From assembly GCF_030067815.1 (NCBI RefSeq), contig NZ_CP125968.1, positions 1,914,001 through 1,978,000 of the forward strand: a stretch of DNA of 64,000 bases. Reading direction: 5' to 3'. Origin of the DNA: Sporosarcina thermotolerans (lineage in GTDB: Bacteria; Bacillota; Bacilli; Bacillales_A; Planococcaceae). The translations under genes were made by a program, and so were the position numbers. Positions within the stretch are counted from its first letter, which is position 1. Every line of letters starts with the position of its first letter. Positions 61,368 to 64,000 of the stretch are shown one piece after another. Below the pieces are notes generated by a model. The model worked only from the letters and a program-made list of their open reading frames with translations, searched no databases and was not told where the DNA came from.

Positions 61368-61407
61368 AAAAGATCACCGAGAGGCCATGGCTCCGGTGAT
61401 CTTTTTT
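61368..61407 (+). terminator. terminator of ylbN-rpmF
   Basis: AAAAGATCACCG / CGGTGATCTTTT stem with an internal AGCC-type arm and T6. Confidence 0.9.
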
Positions 61408-61413
61408 ATATTT

Positions 61414-61686
61414 AAAAAGCGGAGGCGGCCGTTTAGATGCGACAGGCATAAGGCGGACACGCGCAACGGTGCTTTTTGCCGTGTAGCGTATCTGACTTAT
61501 GACCCGAGCGTCTGGCCGCCGGAGTTGGATTGAAAAAAAGCGGAGGCGGCCGTTAAGATGCGACAGGCATAAGGCGGCCACGAGAAACGGCGCTTTTTGC
61601 CGTGCAGCATGTCTGACTTATGACCCGAGCGTCTGGCCGCTGTAGCTGGATTGAAAAAAGCGGAAAGCGCGCTATGTAGATGTGAC
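61414..61686. repeat. two inverted copies plus a fragment of the 120-bp palindromic repeat
   Basis: Units start at 61414 and 61534 (AAAAAGCGGAGGCGGCCGTT) and read as the reverse complement of the block at 57695 (GATGCGACAGGCATAAG ... CTTATGACCCGAGCG). A third unit is cut off after about 35 bases (61652-61686) where the 21-bp array begins. Confidence 0.88.
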
Positions 61687-61692
61687 TAAAGA

Positions 61693-61818
61693 CCCGAAAT
61701 GACCATATATCTCGGGAAATGATCAATATAAGTCGGGAAATAACCGATATATCCTTTGAATTGATCGATATATCGTGGAAATGATTGATATCCATTGGGA
61801 AATGATCGATATATTTCT
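61693..61818. repeat. six-unit 21-bp tandem repeat, second type
   Basis: Units of the form GGGAAATGATCGATATATNNN with period 20-21 (conserved GAT position at 61701, 61721, 61742, 61763, 61783, 61804). Different sequence but the same period as the array at 19019. With the palindromic repeats it accounts for nearly all of the 61354-61842 gap. Confidence 0.85.
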
Positions 61819-61842
61819 TCAACTACCTAAAAGGGAGGGATA

Positions 61843-62604
61843 ATGTTGGCGTATAAAATTAAAATCAATGATGGTGTTGCTACGTTTACGATTAACCGGC
61901 CTGAAATGAGGAACGCCATTAATTTTGAGGTCATGGATGGCTTGGAAAAGTTTTTAGGGATTGTGGAGAATGATGAAAAAATCGCCTTCGCAGTTATAAC
62001 TGGATCTGGTGACCGCGCATTTTGTTCAGGTGGAGATTTATCGGAATTTCATGGCTTTCGCACAGCAATCGAAGCCTATCCGATGTTGAGTAGAATGGCG
62101 AGCTTATTATTCAGATTGTCTACCTTACCTATGCCAGTCATTGCACTCGTCAACGGAGCAGCAGTCGGAGGTGGTTGTGAAATCGCATCAGCTTGTGATT
62201 ATAGGGTTGTATCCTCAAAAGCGAGGGCAGGATTCATCCAAGGTACACTCGCGATTACAAGTGGTTGGGGTGGGGCTACACAACTATTTACGAAAATGAA
62301 AAATCATGATGCCGTTTTGAAATTCCTAACTGAAGCAAAAATCCATAATGCGGAAGAGTTGAAATCGATAGGTTGGGCTACCTCTATTTATGATGACACT
62401 GCTGAAATAGGTTTACATGAATTCATCTCCACGATGAAAGATATCCATCCAGATGTACATAGGGCTTATAAAAAGATTTCCATTCAAAATTGGAAAAACA
62501 CCGAAATAGAAAATCGGATGCTTGAAGAGGCCGAACAATGCGCCAAACTATGGGAAAGCGAAGCGCATCATAAGGCTGTGGAAAGTTTCTTAAGAAAAAA
62601 ATAA
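61843..62604 (+). CDS. enoyl-CoA hydratase/isomerase family protein
   Basis: 253 residues, crotonase fold: INRPEMRNAINFEVM, oxyanion-hole segments GDRAFCSGGDLSEFHGF and ALVNGAAVGGGCEIASACDY, GTLAITSGWGGATQLF. The catalytic glutamates of classic hydratases are only partly kept (Glu in CEIASA; the second position is in TSGWGG), so the exact reaction is open. AAGGGAGGGA before ATG 61843. Lies upstream of a CoA-ester carboxylase subunit, suggesting amino-acid or branched-chain acyl-CoA catabolism. Confidence 0.85.
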   Translation: MLAYKIKINDGVATFTINRPEMRNAINFEVMDGLEKFLGIVENDEKIAFAVITGSGDRAFCSGGDLSEFHGFRTAIEAYPMLSRMASLLFRLSTLPMPVIALVNGAAVGGGCEIASACDYRVVSSKARAGFIQGTLAITSGWGGATQLFTKMKNHDAVLKFLTEAKIHNAEELKSIGWATSIYDDTAEIGLHEFISTMKDIHPDVHRAYKKISIQNWKNTEIENRMLEEAEQCAKLWESEAHHKAVESFLRKK

Positions 62605-62647
62605 GTACTGATAAAACTTAGATTATCAAACTTATTCAGACTAATAG

Positions 62648-62675
62648 TTGAAAACGGTTTCATTCTTCGTATAAA
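62648..62675 (+). promoter_or_regulatory. SigA promoter with overlapping CcpA cre site
   Basis: TTGAAA (62648-62653), 16-base spacer, TATAAA (62670-62675). TGAAAACGGTTTCA at 62649-62662 matches the cre consensus TGWAANCGNTNWCA at every position and covers the -35 region, so CcpA would block transcription when preferred sugars are present. Confidence 0.75.
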
Positions 62676-62722
62676 CTATAGATGGGGAGAAATTCTAATT
62701 TAAGCAACTTGGGGGTTTCAAA

Positions 62723-64000
62723 ATGAATAAAATTCTTATAGCGAATCGCGGAGAAATTGCCCTTAGAATCATCAAAACATGCAAGCGACTCGGAATTAGC
62801 ACAGTAGCTGTATATTCTGCAGCTGACGAGCACATGCCTTTCGTGAAAGCCGCGGATGAAGCCTATTTAATCGGACCGGGACCTGTTCAGCAGTCATATC
62901 TGAAGGCTGATGATATTATTGGAATCGCACTACAGACCGGTGCGGAAGCGATTCATCCGGGGTATGGTCTGTTATCAGAAAACGCGGTATTTGCTCGGAA
63001 AATTAAAGACGCGGGCTTGAAATTTATCGGTCCCGATGCGCAAACAATTGAATTAATGGGGACAAAATTGCATCAAGGGTGAAGATGAAGGATGCAGGGG
63101 TTCCGGTCGTTCCTGGTACGGATGAGGGCGTTTCTACAATTGAAGAAGCTATCGTTGCAGCTGAACAGATTGGTTATCCAATAATGCTAAAGGCAAGTGC
63201 TGGCGGCGGAGGAATTGGTATGGTGCGATGTGAAAGTGAGCAAGCGCTCAGTCAGCACTTCCAATCCATCAAAAGCCGTGCAAAGGCCTATTTCGGTGAT
63301 GATGTGGTTTTCCTTGAAAAGTTTGTTGAAAATGCACGTCATATTGAAGTGCAGGTTTTCGGAGATTCAAAGGGAAATATAGTCCATCTATTCGAACGGA
63401 ATTGTTCCGTTCAAAGAAGAAATCAAAAAGTGATTGAGGAATCTCCATCACCGGGTTTAAGTGAAGAGGTAAGAGTTCGATTGCATGAAGCCGCGGTGAA
63501 TGCTGCTAAGGCTGTAGCATATGAAAATGCTGGAACGGTGGAATTCATTTTAGCGGATAATGATGAATTTTATTTCCTTGAGATGAATACACGTTTACAA
63601 GTAGAACACCCAGTAACCGAAGAAGTGACTGGATATGATTTGGTAGAGTGGCAAATTGAAGTTGCCCGTGGAAATGAATTGCCGATAAAGGAACAAAAGT
63701 TGATTTCCTCTTCGGGCCACGCCGTTGAATACAGGATTTATGCGGAACACCCAACAACATTCATGCCATCTCCAGGTAAAATTGCCAAGATGGAGTCGCT
63801 TCATTTGGAAGGCGTACGTATTGACGCTGGTTATGAAGAAGTGGTGCAATCACGCCTTTTTATGACCCGATGATTGCAAAAGTTATTGTTTATGGAGAGA
63901 CGCGTCAAGAAGTGATTGAAAAATCAAAGACATTTTTCAATTCGTATACAATTGAAGGTATTAAAACAAATATACCGCTGTTCCAAAAATTCATCGACTC
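62723..64000 (+). CDS. biotin carboxylase subunit of an acyl-CoA carboxylase (3' end outside window; two frameshifts)
   Basis: More than 425 residues seen. Biotin carboxylase: KILIANRGEIALRIIKTCKR, ATP-grasp KASAGGGGIGMVRCE, and EMNTRLQVEHPVTEEVTGYDLV. Breaks at 63058-63061 (G run; MGDKIASRVKMKDAGVPVV) and 63848-63849 (A run; VVQITPFYDPMIAKVIVYG). Because it has its own cre-controlled promoter and an enoyl-CoA hydratase beside it, it is more likely the AccC-like subunit of a catabolic propionyl- or methylcrotonyl-CoA carboxylase than of fatty-acid synthesis. The carboxyltransferase gene should follow outside the window. Confidence 0.9.

Noticed and set aside
61366-61822. Two minus-strand frames after rpmF
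   Set aside because: Both read through repeat units and the 21-bp array; repeated residues come from the repeats.

Overview
The window is 64 kb of a low-GC Gram-positive chromosome. From about 15.6 kb to 61.4 kb the gene order follows the Bacillus subtilis region ktrC-rnjA-rpoY-def-ykyA-pdhABCD-yktA-yktB-ykzI-suhB-ylaF-typA-ylaH-ylaI-ylaN-ftsW-pycA-ctaA/ctaBCDEFG-ylbA-ylbC-ylbF-ylbG-rsmD-coaD-ylbJ-ylbL-tmcAL-ylbN-rpmF. This places the organism in the Bacillales. The sporulation-linked genes (ylbJ, a ytvI-like gene, ylbF), the abundant palindromic intergenic repeats and the lineage-specific inserts suggest a spore-former of the Planococcaceae (Sporosarcina/Lysinibacillus type). The family and genus are inference.

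Layout. (1) 1-9.1 kb, plus strand: an ABC exporter (ATPase truncated by the window edge, plus permease), a Gln/Gly/Glu-repeat membrane protein, a MoxR AAA+ ATPase, a DUF58 protein and two membrane VWA proteins, all tightly packed as one operon. (2) 9.2-14.9 kb, minus strand: an MFS exporter and a polyamine uptake operon (cupin-type regulator, potABCD). (3) 15-20.8 kb: thioredoxin-like protein, KtrC, RNase J1 with RNA polymerase epsilon, a 25-aa cationic peptide gene, an orphan gene in a repeat-rich patch, peptide deformylase and a YkyA lipoprotein. (4) 21.1-26 kb: pyruvate dehydrogenase operon. (5) 26-35 kb: deacetylase lipoprotein, nitronate monooxygenase, small conserved yk/yl genes, TypA, FtsW. 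(6) 35.2-46.5 kb: pyruvate carboxylase, haem A synthesis and a complete caa3-type cytochrome oxidase operon. (7) 46.5-61.4 kb: ylb region, interrupted by a divergent pair encoding an ACT-less aspartokinase and a second MurE-type ligase, and by a GDPD-fold protein that lacks its catalytic residues. (8) 61.8-64 kb: enoyl-CoA hydratase and a biotin carboxylase behind a cre-overlapped promoter.

Two things dominate interpretation. First, 20 genes contain 30 frame-breaking indels, nearly all one base in a homopolymer (mostly missing G or A). Genes expected to be essential or central (ftsW, pdhB/C/D, rnjA, ctaC, pycA) are hit, and every frame can be restored to a normal family sequence. I read these as uncorrected sequencing errors and annotate each gene as one CDS spanning the break. 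Second, the most interesting biology is the divergent aspartokinase/MurE pair at 49.4-51.7 kb. The MurE copy carries the DNPR motif of meso-diaminopimelate-adding enzymes. In Planococcaceae with L-lysine walls and DAP-containing spore cortex, it is a good candidate for a sporulation-specific DAP ligase with a dedicated unregulated aspartokinase. Several intergenic repeat families (two 21-bp tandem arrays, a 120-bp palindromic unit in 4+2 copies, and a further palindromic family) fill most non-coding space longer than 300 bp.
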